Shown here: piece by piece, positions 48,001-61,076 of the stretch
Numbering within the stretch: position 1 is the stretch's first letter
Layout: each line of letters begins with the position of its first letter
Assembly: GCA_963965975.1 (NCBI GenBank)
Contig: OZ014417.1
Coordinates: 6,491,821 to 6,555,820, forward strand
Length of the DNA: 64,000 nucleotides
Source of the DNA: Xestospongia bergquistia
Lineage: Eukaryota > Porifera > Demospongiae > Haplosclerida > Petrosiidae
Direction of reading: 5' to 3'
The notes under the pieces: generated by a model
What the model saw: only the letters and a program-made list of their open reading frames with translations
What the model was told of the DNA's origin: nothing
Databases searched by the model: none
Made by a program: the position numbers and the translations under genes

Positions 48001-51000
48001 GTATGATCCATTAGTATTAGTACAATGAACTTGACATGAATTTTGTGAACATTCATTGATATCTATATTGTCAAAATTGTTGTTGTCACATTAATTAATG
48101 CAAATTGCTATAATATATCATATTAATATTATATTAACAAAACCACTACAAATTGCTGTGCTGTTATAAGACTATATAACGAGTCCCATTGAATATGTAA
48201 CAATACCTGCTAAACAGTTATTGCCTGTCCATCCACTGACACATGTACAAGTGTCAGGAGCTGTACATTGTTTGTTAGTCCCACAAGGTGAACTGCAAAT
48301 GGCTACATAAATAAGAATTTTATTGCTACTTAATCAATGAGTATACCATACGTGTTAAGCAGTCATTGCCTGTCCATCCACTGACACATATACAAATGTT
48401 AGGAGCTGTACATTGTTTGTTAGTACCACATGGTGAACTACAAATTGCTGTGTTGTTATAAGACTATATGTAGTGAGTTACATTGGATATGTACCTTACC
48501 TGTTAAACAGTTACTGCCTTTCCATCCACTGACACATGTACAAGTGTCAGGAGCTGTACATTCTTTGTTAGTACCACAAGGTGAACTACAAATTGCTTTG
48601 TTAAAAGGGAAAAATGATTATAATGTGTCCACAGGAAAATGTAACCATACGTGTTGAGCAGTTATTGCCTTTCCATCCATTGACACATGTACAAGTGTCA
48701 GGAGCTGTACACTGTTTGTTAGTACCACATAGTGAACTACAAATTGCTTTGTTAAAAGGGAAAAATGATTATAATGTGCCCACAGGAAAATGTAACTGTA
48801 CGTGTTAAGCAGTTATTGCCTTTCCATCCACTGACACATGTACAAATGTCAGGAGCTGTACATTGTTTGTTAGTACCACATGGTGAACTACAAATTGCTG
48901 TGTTGTTATAAGAATATATATAGTGAGTTACATTGGATATATACCTTACCTGTTAAACAGTTACTGCCTTTCCATCCACTGACACATGTACAAGTGTCAG
49001 GAGCTGTACATTGTTTGTTAGTACCACATGGTGAACTACAAATTGCTGTGTTGTTATAAGACTATATATAATGAGTTACACTGGATATGTACCTTACCTG
49101 TTAAACAGTTACTGCCTTTCCATCCACTGACACATGTACAAGTGTCAGGAGCTGTACACTGTTTGTTAGTACCACATGGTGAACTACAAATTGCTTTGTT
49201 AAAAGGGAAAAATGATTATAATGTGTCCGCAGGAAAATGTAACCATACGTGTTGAGCAGTTATTGCCTTTCCATCCACTGACACATGTACAAGTGTCAGG
49301 AGCTGTACATTGTTTGTTAGTACCACATGGTGAACTACAAATTGCTGTGTTGTTATAAGACTATATATAATGAGTTACACTGGATATGTACCTTACCTGT
49401 TAAACAGTTACTGCCTTTCCATCCACTGACACATGTACAAGTGTCAGGAGCTGTACACTGTTTGTTAGTACCACATGGTGAACTACAAATTGCTGTGTTG
49501 TTATAAGACTATATATAATGAGTTACACTGGATATGTACCTTACCCGTTAAACAGTTACTGCCTTTCCATCCACTGACACATGTACAAGTGTCAGGAGCT
49601 GTACACTGTTTGTTAGTACCACATGGTGAACTACAAATTGCTGTGTTAAAAGGAAAAAATGATTATAATGTGTTCACAGGAAAATGTAAACATACGTGTT
49701 GAGCAGTTATTGCCTTTCCATCCACTGACACATGTACAAATGTCAGGAGCTGTACATTGTTTGTTAGTACCACATGTTGAACTACAAATTGCTGTGTTGT
49801 TATAAGAATATATACAGTGAGTTACATTGGATATATACCTTACCTGTTAAACAGTTACTGCCTTTCCATCCACTGACACATGTACAAGTGTCAGGAGCTG
49901 TACATTGTTTGTTAGTACCACATGGTGAACTACAAATTGCTGTGTTGTTATATGACTATATATAATGAGTTACACTGGATATGTACCTTACCCGTTAAAC
50001 AGTTACTGCCTTTCCATCCACTGACACATGTACAAGTGTCAGGAGCTGTACATTGTTTGTTAGTACCACATGGTGAACTACAAATTGCTGTGTTAAAAGG
50101 AAAAAATGATTATAATGTGTTCACAGGAAAATGTAAACATACGTGTTAAACAGTTACTGCCTTTCCATCCACTGATACATGTACAAGTGTCAGGAGCAGA
50201 ACAATTTTTATTAGCACCACATGGTGAACTGCAATTAGGTATAAAAAAATTAATTATTATTTTACAGATTATTAAACCATACCTGTTAAACAGTCACTGC
50301 CTTTCCATCCACTAACACATGTACAAGTATTAGGAGCCGAGCATTCCATGTTAGTACCACATGAGGAATTGCAAATTGCTAAATTATGATATTATAATAT
50401 TCTGTGTACATTAATAACAAGCATAACTTACGTAGACAGTTTGGTTTAGGACCATAACCTGTACAACATTGCATTTGAAGATTATAAGTCAATGTATATT
50501 TTGTCGTGCTGCGTTCTCTATATTATAATATAAACATGTACTTCATTGTTGTCGTATTATTTGCATGTACTATCTTATAGAAAAAGTATATGATTTTTAG
50601 TTTTCTAGCTAAATTGACAATATTAGCATTACTGCCAAATGTATTTAAAAGATTTAACCCATCTCAGCAATAATAAATCCTGATCTAATTAATAGAAAAT
50701 ATTGTTAACTTATTTTGGATTGTATGATTTCATTTGTATTATATGAGCAAATTTTAATACACAAAATACACTTAATAAATTGTATCAATCTAACCCATCT
50801 CGACAACGACTACCACCCCACCAGCCACATGATTTGTAAGTAGCACGATACCCAACATATGATGTTACAGAAGACACAGATACATTGTATGAGCAAGATG
50901 ATACAGCATGACAACTGTATATGATAAGACATATTACAATAATACAGTGTCATAATAAAACTTACCTATACATCAAAACTGTATAACAAAAGAAGACAAT

Positions 51001-51015
51001 CAAGAGCCTAATCAT
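44569..51015 (-). CDS. EMI-EGF-FN3 transmembrane receptor with long tyrosine/proline tail
   Basis: Reads as 1308 aa. Signal peptide 50966-51015 (MIRLLIVFFCYTVLMY). EMI exons 50795-50914 and 50432-50517 (YRATYKSCGWW; CCTGYGPKPNC). Fourteen usable 96-nt EGF exons between 48207 and 50378. Calcium-binding-type EGF 47946-48062 (DINEC). FN3 region 47443-47727, 47102-47392, 46816-47004, 46672-46764, 46297-46593. Linker 46194-46255. Exon 45667-46145 has a Cys-containing membrane-proximal domain of unknown family and the membrane helix (about 1096-1124). Tail exons are 45497-45616, 45099-45200, 44901-44960, 44734-44850 and 44569-44683. The tail (about 184 aa) has several tyrosines (NYIL, CYLA, HVYASP, AYNYGYG) and PTPPVP; its last two exons repeat SEHG.SD.EHFEM. 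There is no kinase. Signal peptide, EMI and EGF repeats are also the ectodomain plan of MEGF10/Draper; an engulfment or recognition role is an inference. Confidence 0.87.
44963..45065. repeat. (AT)n/(ATAC)n microsatellite in an intron
   Basis: A run of TA dinucleotides with ATAC and ATGT interruptions fills the intron between tail exons 45099-45200 and 44901-44960. Confidence 0.9.
48207..50378 (-). repeat. Array of single-EGF exons in the receptor at 44569-51015
   Basis: Exon low ends at 48207, 48352, 48500, 48651, 48802, 48950, 49098, 49249, 49397, 49545, 49696, 49844, 49992, 50143 and 50283. Each is 96 nt (50143 has a damaged acceptor), phase 1 at both ends, and encodes one EGF module with the pattern CxxPC...C..P..CTC.SGW...C. 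Introns are about 49-57 nt. Two intron types alternate (with 'ttataagactatata' or 'aaaagggaaaaatgat'), giving a roughly 300-bp two-exon higher-order unit in part of the array. Plus-strand open frames through this array are antisense shadows. Confidence 0.92.
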
Positions 51016-53444
51016 TTTAGAAGTTGAACACTGACTGTAACGTTATAGACTATTTTTTTTAAAAAGTTGCTTTTATCTAAATTAAAAAAAAAAAAAAAAT
51101 TATAAATGTTTCAAATATTCCTGAAATGTAGGGATCGCTATATGCAAATAAAATTCTACATAACAGCCCTAAACCCTAAACTATGAGCAGATACGTTTTT
51201 GTTAAATTTAAATATTCAGGTTCAATGTGAGAAATTTAAAATTCTCACTGAATTAGCAATTTGCCCAATTTTTGGAAAATATCTCCTATTGTATATAAAT
51301 GTGACCTGATTTGCAAAAAGGGACCACTTCTGTCAAAACATTTGTGATCTGATTTGTGATAAAAACACAGTTAAAACATACCCAAAAACGGTAATGCATA
51401 CATATAGAATAGTTAAGCATATATAACAATTGTATGTATACAAAACTGCTTTTTGAGATGTTTTAACAATTGATTTTTCACAAATCAGGTCACAAATGCA
51501 TTGACAGAAGCGGTCCTTTTTTACAAATCAGGTCACAAATGTTCCACTAACATGATGTGGCATGATAGCTATTTATCATTACATGCCATTGTATACTTGA
51601 AGCAATAATAGTTTTTGTAATCTTCTTGTAAGGATCAATCTGAAGGCTATACTGTTTTGTTTTGTTTGTTTCTTTTTATGCTGTTCTGTTGGTGTGATAA
51701 TGTTTTGGATTAATTTTATTTTATTACAGTTTATTTATCCGAGTTGATATTTTTCTTAAGAAGCTGCTATAGAAAAACATTATCTACTTTAGAAGAAAGG
51801 CCATACATACATCATGTTAAGTGAAAGGAAATACCTGTATATTGACAATCATGTAAAAAAGTTATCTGACAATCATATTCTAACATATTGATAACTGCCA
51901 AGTCTGGGAGTATTGTAATGCAGTGTATGTTTCAGGATATAATACAGTCTAATACTATTATATTAATACAATAATTAATTATCTATATACTTTAAATTGT
52001 TTATTCCATTTCAATATATTTTAATTAATCATATATAGCTGATGCTGATGGATCAACTTACGTTTGCTATAGAGTGCACTGACCAGATATTCCTCGCAAT
52101 TCACAGTCAGCAGTGATTGACAGCTGATAGTTCTAAGTCTTCTTTCTGATCACAAACAAGTAGGAAATATGTAGTTTGAATACCAGATCTGTCTTAACAC
52201 AGACATTCAAAAGAAATGAGCAAACAACTCTCTTTAAGGACTTCGTTGCCGTTCTGCGCGGGCGTATAATAAAAGTTGACGGGTCACGTAATAACAGACT
52301 ATATAAAGTGCCGTTTAGTAAACATTGTAAAACGGATGTTAGCCTACACTTAATGTTTACATTTGTTTACTGAGAGGTTAGGAAGCAATATAACAACCTT
52401 ATCTATTTTTAAGGTAATACTCATTGCGTATTCATACATAATTAAGTCATACAAATAAGGAGAAAGTCATCACCAGTAACTGATAGGCCTTTTATATTGG
52501 ATGGCCATTATAAATATTTGTCAACTCAATAAGTAAATACTACTGAGCAAGCATATGTTATAGTCACCACATATTACAGTGTAATCTTTGCTACAGAAGT
52601 CTCCTCCATATTGACAAATAAGTTGTTATATCAGATTCACAATATAGTAACTTGAATTATGAATTAATCTGTTTTGACAAAGAATGAAAATACATGGTAT
52701 TTATACAAATATGATAATACAAATATATGATGTAATGTAATAACTAATACAAGATAATGAGGGAAGTTCTTAACTAAAAGTTAAAAAACTGAAAGAAGTA
52801 ATTCTGAACTAATGATAATAAACACTTGAAGTACATATCTATGACATGAGACCTACACAGGTGCCAGTGCTAGTTGTGAAAACCTCAAAATGAAATAATG
52901 TAAGTATAATAAACAAACAGTAAAATCCTTCCTTCTAAGATTGAAAGTCATATTAATGTGAAAATGAAACAGAATATCAGGTGGGCAGGAGGTCTGAGTT
53001 GAACCAGACAGTGGAGGATTTTGTGAATCTTGATTATGAATATCAGTGCTTTTGTCAGAAGGTAAACAAGATAACCTAATGTTTGATGAATCACTAAGAG
53101 TTGTAGTAGACAGGAGGAACAATTTAGTAAAAAACATGACCATCCTCTAATTCAATGACATATGACAATTGTCTTTAATTGCAACTTCCTACTGACAACA
53201 ATATCATCATTGTAAACACTGACTTTGGGGTAAATCCTACAATGTGTTCTCCATTGTACAACAAAAGATAAAGGGAGCTGATACCACGCCAAAGGACAAA
53301 TGATTATAGCAATAGAAGCCCTTGTGTAAATTGATGGTAGCATATTGTTTCAGGTGGAACTAAGTGTACGTGTGTCAGTGTGTGCCAGATGTGAAAACTT
53401 CAGAAAGGAAATGATTCAAGTATAATACCATGCACTTCTTCAAA
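51016..53444. other. Intergenic region upstream of the kinase-less receptor
   Basis: It should hold the promoter of the minus-strand gene starting at 51015. A stretch at about 52180-52350 has less AT than its surroundings and contains 'gggtcacgtaataac', a possible bZIP/CRE-like site. It could be a promoter of that gene or a short exon. Minus-strand open frames at 52853-53143 and 53152-53343 may be remains of the tail of the pseudogene above them, but no motif proves it. An inverted-repeat element lies at 51297-51540. Confidence 0.45.
51297..51540. mobile_element. Small inverted-repeat element (MITE-like)
   Basis: Arms of about 64 bp at 51297-51361 and 51478-51540 are inverted copies (key phrases 'gtgacctgattt' on the left and 'aaatcaggtcac' on the right). 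Each arm carries its own short repeat of that phrase. The roughly 115-bp centre has no coding capacity. Transcribed, it would form a long hairpin. Confidence 0.75.
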
Positions 53445-55246
53445 TCAATGATCTATTGATTTTGTCAGATTAAAGTTATATCCTGTCACGTTCTTCTACC
53501 AACTCCTATATAGGGTTAGCAGTTTTGGTTTTCTCAATAATTTCAGTTAGAAAAAGTCTGTGCTATCTCAATGTTTGGAAATATTCTGGGAACTATAAAG
53601 AAAAGCATAATTATAGTTTTTAATATGCTTGGCCTTAAAGTTTATACTTATATCCTAGTAAAAGATACTTCATGTAAAGCTTTTCATGCATACATCAAAA
53701 CTGTGTTTATATAATTCATAACAAATATAATTCAAGGTATAACTAGCTTAAATTTTGTATCAATTGATATAAACTGTCTGTAAGTTCTATTAAGACAGAA
53801 TAATTAAATGTTACAACTACTATTAATTTCAAATAATGATATTAGTTTATAAAGTAATTCAATTTGTTAGGAATAGTGGCACCAAGGAAATGTTGACTAA
53901 CATCTTTGAAAAGACAGTGGTAGTCAATGAATGTATAGTATCACAATCTATTTGATCATAGAAGAACATAATGACATGATATTTTATAAAGTCACTTATT
54001 CATCTATATAGTATATGCATACACTTTTCAATCTAACCTGTCTGATCAGTTGTGTTGTAGACATAGTCTGACTGACGTTCTTCTCCTCTACTAGTTGTAG
54101 CTGATATACTTACTCCCACATGTTGATAGGGTGACAATCCATCCAGTATATATAGTTTTAAAAGGTTTTGGATAAATCAACATTATTGATACTTTCAACT
54201 ACTGAATCACCATCATCTGATATGGTAATGTTAATACACTGACTTTTTTCTACTCCATTAGTTGTCAATTGAGGTGTAATACACCAAATGTATGAAATAA
54301 ATGGTTTTAGAAATATTACAGAGACATTCAAATTTTGTGTGGTGTTTGATGTCTGGAAATAACTGCGTTAATATAGATCTGTATAATGAGTTTAAATGGA
54401 TATGTACCCATACCTGTTTAACAGTGATTAACACTCCATCCATTTACACATGTACAAGTGTCAGGAGCTGAACAGTTTTATTAGTGCCAGATGGCAAACT
54501 GTAATTTGCCGTAAAAAAGATATTAATATAATTTTGCTAATTATTAAGCAGTGCATGTTAAACCTTCATTGCCTGTCCTTCCACTGACACAAGTACTGGT
54601 ATCGCTCCATGCTCCATAATGTGAATTTATAGTTACTTAGTTGTGATAAAGTAGTATTTGTGTACATCAATTACAAGAATAACTTGTAAATTGATGCACA
54701 AACAGTTTGGTTTAGGACTATAACGTGAACAACATTGCAGTTAAAGATTATAAGTCAATGTATGTCAGTGACATAGTCTAAGTTTTTTGTTTTAATATAA
54801 ACATGTAGTTGATTTGTTGTAATATTTGAATTTACTAGTTTAGAAAATTAGTGTATAATTTTGCTGTTTCTAACTGATAACATCAGCAATATTTACACTT
54901 TAACCCATTTCAACAATAATCAAAATCTGATCTAATAAATAGAAAATTATTTGATTTTATTTTGAATTATCTAAGTCACGTGTATTATATATTATAGGCA
55001 ATTATTATAAATGCACCAAAATATCTAATAAAAGATATCATTCTTGACAATGATTGCAACCAAACAAGTCACATAACATTGTATATAGCCCAACATACAA
55101 TGAAAGTCACAGGTACATAGTATGTTTAAACACTACTACATGACAACTGTATATGATAAGACAGATTACAATAATGCAGTGTCACAAAAAAGCTTACATA
55201 TCCATTAAAACTGTATAACAAAACAAGAAAATAAGAGCCTCACCAT
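53445..55246 (-). pseudogene. Decayed EMI-EGF-FN3 receptor copy
   Basis: Minus-strand remains appear mostly in gene order. A signal-peptide exon starts at 55246 (MVRLL...) but its frame runs into a stop before the donor. The second EMI exon is near 54695-54780. Two worn EGF exons lie near 54410-54600. An FN3 fragment (about 54190-54360) is joined directly to an EGF-type intron. Further FN3 pieces lie near 54035-54150, 53750-53960 and 53445-53595. Most splice sites and frames are lost. It is flanked by two intact family members with the same orientation, so it is a third tandem copy that has died. Confidence 0.8.
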
Positions 55247-55497
55247 ATTAGAGTATATATGAACACTGACTGCATGAATCTTATAAAACTGTATAGGGCT
55301 TACTTCTTTAAAAGCTGATAATGTTATTAAGAATACTTTTTACTTCGGCATTGAAATTTGTAACATGATGTTTTTAAACTTCATTGATAATTAAAATGAT
55401 ATTCTAGTGATACATAACAATAGTCAGTGTATGCAGATACATTGTTTGATAGTATTAATACTAATTAGAGATATTACATAAAGAAATCAAGTTGTAT

Positions 55498-58400
55498 TTA
55501 TAGATTTATAACACTAATATCATCATCTATCAAGTACTGGTCATTGCTAATTATAACAGTGCTTTGTCTTGTCTTATTGTAACGATCTTTACTTTTAACA
55601 TTTCCTCCTTGCACTTCAAATCCTCTGTAGTAAAAACATAGTTATTATATATGTAGATTATAATGTATTCAGCTAACTTTGGTACTATCTTGTGATTCCT
55701 TTTTGATTTTAAAAGACCAAAAGGCATTATTATGCCAGAAACAGCAAGAAACAAAAACGAAGTACCAACAAAACCAATTGAAAAATATAGAATAACGTTT
55801 CTTTTTGTTGTAGGTTCAGTATTTGGTGTCTGAGTGGGACCAATGCTAGTGAGTACGGGAGTTGTGTCATTTGACAGAAAATTGACTGATGTCACTATTA
55901 ACATCTGTCCATCAACTATTATTTCTGAAGTATTTCGTGTCCAATTTTGTAATATAATCAATAGTTGTGATGTTGTGTAATTAGATATAGCAGACAATCT
56001 TGCTCTCATTTGTATTGTATGTTCATTGTCACATTGTAAAGTGTTATCTGATATATAGTCTGAAGTTATTGAACAATAACAGACATTATTCAACACTCTA
56101 ATTATGACTCGAGTAATCTCAGTGAGTTTACTTTCAGTATTATTTAACTATTATAACAACAAATTCTATTATAATATTTAATATTGTTTATAACTTACTA
56201 TCCACAGATAACAGTTATTCAATCCATTGATATACATAACAATCAGTTTGTTGTCATATACTTTAAAAAATAACCTAAAATGTGTTATCATAATTTAAAA
56301 TAAACTAACCAGGAATTAGTATATTTTGAGAATCCAAACCATGTCCTTCTTTAGTTTGTGCTGACACTGACAAGCAATATTTTGAGAGTGGATCCAGATT
56401 TCTGACTCTAATTGATGTATTCAGAGTGGTAACAAATATTTCATTCATGTTAACCACAACACAACGATCTATAGATTTAGTCAGATTAAAGGAATATCCT
56501 GTCACAATTCCTCTCCCCTCTTCTAGTGTTAGTGGCTTTATTTTTATGATTATTTCAGTTGAGGAAACTCTCTGTGCTAACTCATTTTTTGGAGCCACTC
56601 TAGGAACTATAGAACAAAATCAAAATGTTTAATGTCCTTTTAAGATTATACCTGTCTCCTGAGTAAAAAATACTTCATGTGATGCTTTTCCTGAACCAGC
56701 AGTAGTAACTGCAAAAACACTAACTTCATATGGAATATAAGGATCTAAAGAATGCACGTATAATTTATAAAATAATACAATTCAAGCTGTAACTAACTCA
56801 AATTTTGTATTAAATAATTTAAATTTTCTGTAGGTACAATCGAGATAGAACGATTAAAACTATTAACTGTCAAACTCCTAATATTGATGTCATAGCTTAA
56901 AATAACTCCATTTGTTAGTAATGGTTGCTCCCATGAAATGTTGACTGATGTATTTGAAATTACAATGACAGTGAACTGCTGGATAGTGTCAAGCTCTAAA
57001 TGAACAAAAAAGATTCTAATGGCAAGATTTTTTAGAAACACAAATCATTTATCTATATTTGCATACATTCATCAATCTAACCTGTCTGTTCTGTTGTATT
57101 GTATACATAGTCTGACTGAGGTCCTTCTCCTCCAATAGTTGTAGCTGAGATACTTACTCCAACTTGTTGATAGGGTGTCAGTCCCTCCAGGAGATACAGT
57201 GTGAACTGACTATCTACAGTTCTAGTAGATATATCACTACCATTAGTATAGTTGATGTACAGAGTATAATTAGCAATGATACCATTAGGTATCAATGGAG
57301 GCTCCCATTGAATTAGAAGAGATAATGCATTCCTCGCAGTTACTGAAATATTAACTGGAGAGTCGTCAGGAACTAAATCAATATGCCATGGATTAATATA
57401 ACATTATCGGTGGTTATAGTCTGTCACTTACCATCTTGTAATGTAGTAAAGTTAATACACTGACTTTTTCCTGTTCCATTAGTTGTCCATTGAGGTGTGA
57501 TACAGCATATATAAGAAGTATATGGCTTTAGAAATGTTATAGAGAAATTCAATTCCTGAGTGATATTTGATGTTATTATAGTGTTAGTATTTGATATATT
57601 ACACATCACTATGTAACCATCAAAACTTCCGTATTGAATGTATCGAAGTGGAGGATTCCATGTTATTAGGCACAATGCACTGGTAAGTTCTATAATGGTC
57701 ATATTCTGAATATCTCCTGTGTGGGAAAAGGAATTTAAATTTTTGTATGTGCTACTATTATTGCATATGAACTATATGATCATTGTGAAACTATCATTTG
57801 AGCTAAAATGTATCTGTTTACAAAAAAACAATACATAATTGATCAGAGCTTAAAGTTGATAATAGATGCATGGACATAATAATTATTATGTACCTAGACA
57901 ATGAATTCCATCAGCAGCAATGACACTTGATGTATCACAGGAGCAGTAGTATGATCCATCAGTATTAGTACAATGAAGCTCACATACATTTTCTAAGCAT
58001 TCATTAATATCTAAATTAGTTATAATTAAGGAAAAAATACTTATATTACTGAATATATTATTACCTAATAGACAGTTATTGCCAGCCCATCCACTGACAC
58101 ATGTACAATTGTTGGGACCTGTACACTGTTTATTAATACCACATGGTGTAGTACATATTGCTATGTTTTTATAAGTCTGTATAATGAGTTCATAATTGTA
58201 TATATAGCCATACCTGTCAAACAATCACGGCCTGTCCATCCACTGACACATGTACAATTGTTGGGACCTGTACACTGTTTATTAGTACCACATGGTGTAG
58301 TACATATTGCTATGTTTTTATAAGTCTGTATAATGAGTTCATAATTGTATATATAGCTATACCTGTCAAACAATCACGGCCTGTCCATCCACTGACACAT

Positions 58401-61076
58401 GTACAATTGTTGGGAGATGAGCACTCCATATTAGTACCACATGGTGTTGCACATATTGCTGTGTTTTTATATGTCTGTATATTGAGTTCACAATTGTATA
58501 TATAGCCATACCTGTCAAACAATCACGGCCTGTCCATCCACTGACACATGTACAATTGTTGGGAGATGAGCACTCCATATTAGTACCACATGGTGTAGCA
58601 CATATTGCTGTGTTTTTATATGTCTGTATACTGAGTTCACAATTGTATATATAGCCATACCTGTCAAACAATCACGGCCTGTCCATCCACTGACACATGT
58701 ACAATTGTTGGGAGATGAGCACTCCATATTAGTACCACATGGTGTAGTACATATTGCTGTGTTTGTATAAGTCTGTATAATGAGTTCACAATTGTATATA
58801 TAGCCATACCAGTCAAACAATCACGGCCTGTCCATCCACTGACACATGTACAATTGTTGGGAGATGAGCACTCCATATTAGTACCACATGGTGTAGCACA
58901 TATTGCTGTGTTTTTATATGTCTGTATAATTAGTTCATAATTGTATATATAGCCATACCTGTCAAACAATCACGGCCTGTCCATCCACTGACACATGTAC
59001 AATTGTTGGGAGATGAGCACTCCATATTAGTACCACATGGTGTAGCACATATTGCTGTGTTTTTATATGTCTGTATAATGAGTTCATAATTGTATATATA
59101 GCCATACCTGTCAAGCAATCACGGCCTGTCCATCCACTGACACATGTACAATTGTTGGGAGATGAGCACTCCATATTAGTACCACATGGTGTAGTACATA
59201 TTGCTGTGTTTTTATAAGTCTGTATAATGAGTTCACAATTGTATATATAGCCATACCTGTCAAACAATCACGGCCTGTCCATCCACTGACACATGTACAA
59301 TTGTTGGGAGATGAGCACTCCATATTAGTACCACATGGTGTAGTACATATTGCTGTGTTTTTATAAGTCTGTATAATGAGTTCAATATTGTATATATAGC
59401 CATACCTGTCAAACAATCACGGCCTGTCCATCCACTGACACATGTACAATTGTTGGGACCTGTACACTGTTTATTAGTACCACATGGTGTAGTACATATT
59501 GCTATGTTTTTATAAGTCTGTATAATGAGTTCATAATTGTATATATAGCCATACCTGTCAAACAATCACGGCCTGTCCATCCACTGACACATGTACAATT
59601 GTTGGGAGATGAGCACTCCATATTAGTACCACATGGTGTAGCACATATTGCTGTGTTTTTATATGTCTGTATACTGAGTTCACAATTGTATATATAGCCA
59701 TACCTGTCAAACAATCACGGCCTGTCCATCCACTGACACATGTACAATTGTTGGGAGATGAGCACTCCATATTAGTACCACATGGTGTAGTACATATTGC
59801 TGTGTTTTTATAAGTCTGTATAATGAGTTCACAATTGTATATATAGCCATACCTGTCAAACAATCACGGCCTGTCCATCCACTGACACATGTACAATTGT
59901 TGGGAGATGAGCACTCCATATTAGTACCACATGGTGTGATACATATTGCTGTGTTTTTATATGTCTGTATAATTAGTTCATAATTGTATATATAGCCATA
60001 CCTGCCAAACAATCACGGCCTGTCCATCCACTGACACATGTACAATTGTTGGGAGATGAGCACTCCATATTAGTGCCACATGTAATATTGCAAATTGCTA
60101 AATGTAGTATTACAATAGTACTGTTTTTTGTGCATTAATAGCAAATATCTTACGTAAACAGTTTGGTATAGGACCGTAACCTGAACAACATGATTTAGTC
60201 TCTCTATAGGTCAAATAATACTTTGTCAGAGTATCACTTCTATATGAAAAAACAAGAATAAAAGGCAAAGAATTGATATTATAATATTTATAAATGTAAT
60301 TTACATTTATTGCTCCTAATTTTTATTGAAATGATAAAAATAACTTAATATTCTAAAGAAAAGAAATATTTTAGTCCTAAAGTATTGGCTAAGTGTGTAG
60401 GTTTCAGTTTATACTTCATATTTGTCAATAATAATATGCATACCATATTAAAACAATAGTGGAATAACACCAGACTTATTATAAACAAGTTATGGTCACA
60501 TTGTGTTGATTTCAATTACAATTAAACCACTAAAATTGACATAAATTGAAAGTTCCAGAAGTCACGGAAGTACATTGTTTTTGCATATGGTGTAGATCTT
60601 AGATTAATTGCTATGTTCAAAAAGTTATAATAGCATTGGAATGTGGATTGATTTAACTTGATATTTTCGTGTTACTTATAACAATAGAACAAATGATTAC
60701 AGACAACTCTACATTTATAATAATTTATGTTATCAAAGCGTACGTGGATAAGTATGATTGGACTGAATGCCCTGGACATTTTGCATGCCAGGCTGCATTG
60801 TATACATTTACTAGTATATAGCTCAATATGCTAACATTATTATAATAATAATAACCAAACATCTTACCCGTTTCGACATCTAATAAATGAATCAACATTT
60901 GAACAATTGGTACGATACACTAGAGATGATGTTATGACAGATACATTTAAAACTGTATAACAAGGTGAAGTAGCTAAACAGCTAAAGAATATTATGATTG
61001 CTGTTAGAATAAAATGGAGTCCTACCTATTCATCAAGACTGCAGAGAGAGACAAAAAAACCAAGAGCCTTGTCATT
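55498..61076 (-). CDS. EMI-EGF-FN3 transmembrane receptor with short tail
   Basis: Reads as 1177 aa. Signal peptide 61027-61076 (MTRLLVFLSLSAVLMN). EMI exons 60868-60981 and 60154-60239 (CCSGYGPIPNC). Fourteen 96-nt EGF exons between 58065 and 60097. Calcium-binding-type EGF 57894-58010 (DINECLENVC). FN3 region 57432-57716, 57082-57372, 56798-56995, 56652-56744, 56310-56606. Linker 56199-56260. Membrane-proximal and membrane-helix exon 55678-56147 (helix about 1096-1124). Last exon 55498-55624. Exon sizes match the receptor at 44569-51015 almost one for one up to the membrane. The cytoplasmic end is only about 53 residues (with DRYNK and DQYLIDDD) and there is no kinase. The membrane-proximal domain (NVCYCSITSDYISD, RARLSAISN) is shared by the two genes and not recognised. 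It is a plausible cell-surface recognition or adhesion receptor; its partner is unknown. Confidence 0.87.
58065..60097 (-). repeat. Array of fourteen single-EGF exons with 149-bp period
   Basis: Exon low ends are at 58065, then 58214, 58363, 58512, 58661, 58810, 58959, 59108, 59257, 59406, 59555, 59704, 59853 and 60002. The last thirteen are spaced exactly 149 bases (96-nt exon plus 53-nt intron). Introns are almost as alike as the exons, so the unit of copying is exon plus intron and copying was recent. Two EGF wordings occur: NKQCTGPNNCTC (58065, 58214 and 59406) and NMECSSPNNCTC (the rest). Confidence 0.95.

Noticed and set aside
48430-50315. Series of near-identical plus-strand 63-75-codon frames
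   Set aside because: They are the reverse strand of the EGF exon array; each spans an exon and an intron of the real minus-strand gene.
52853-53343. Two minus-strand frames as a separate gene
   Set aside because: No ATG context, domain or splice continuity. They may be tail remains of the pseudogene at 53445-55246, but cannot be proved from sequence.
58065-60097. Satellite DNA interpretation of the 149-bp repeat
   Set aside because: Each unit holds an in-frame EGF module with correct splice sites and the array is continuous with EMI and FN3 exons.
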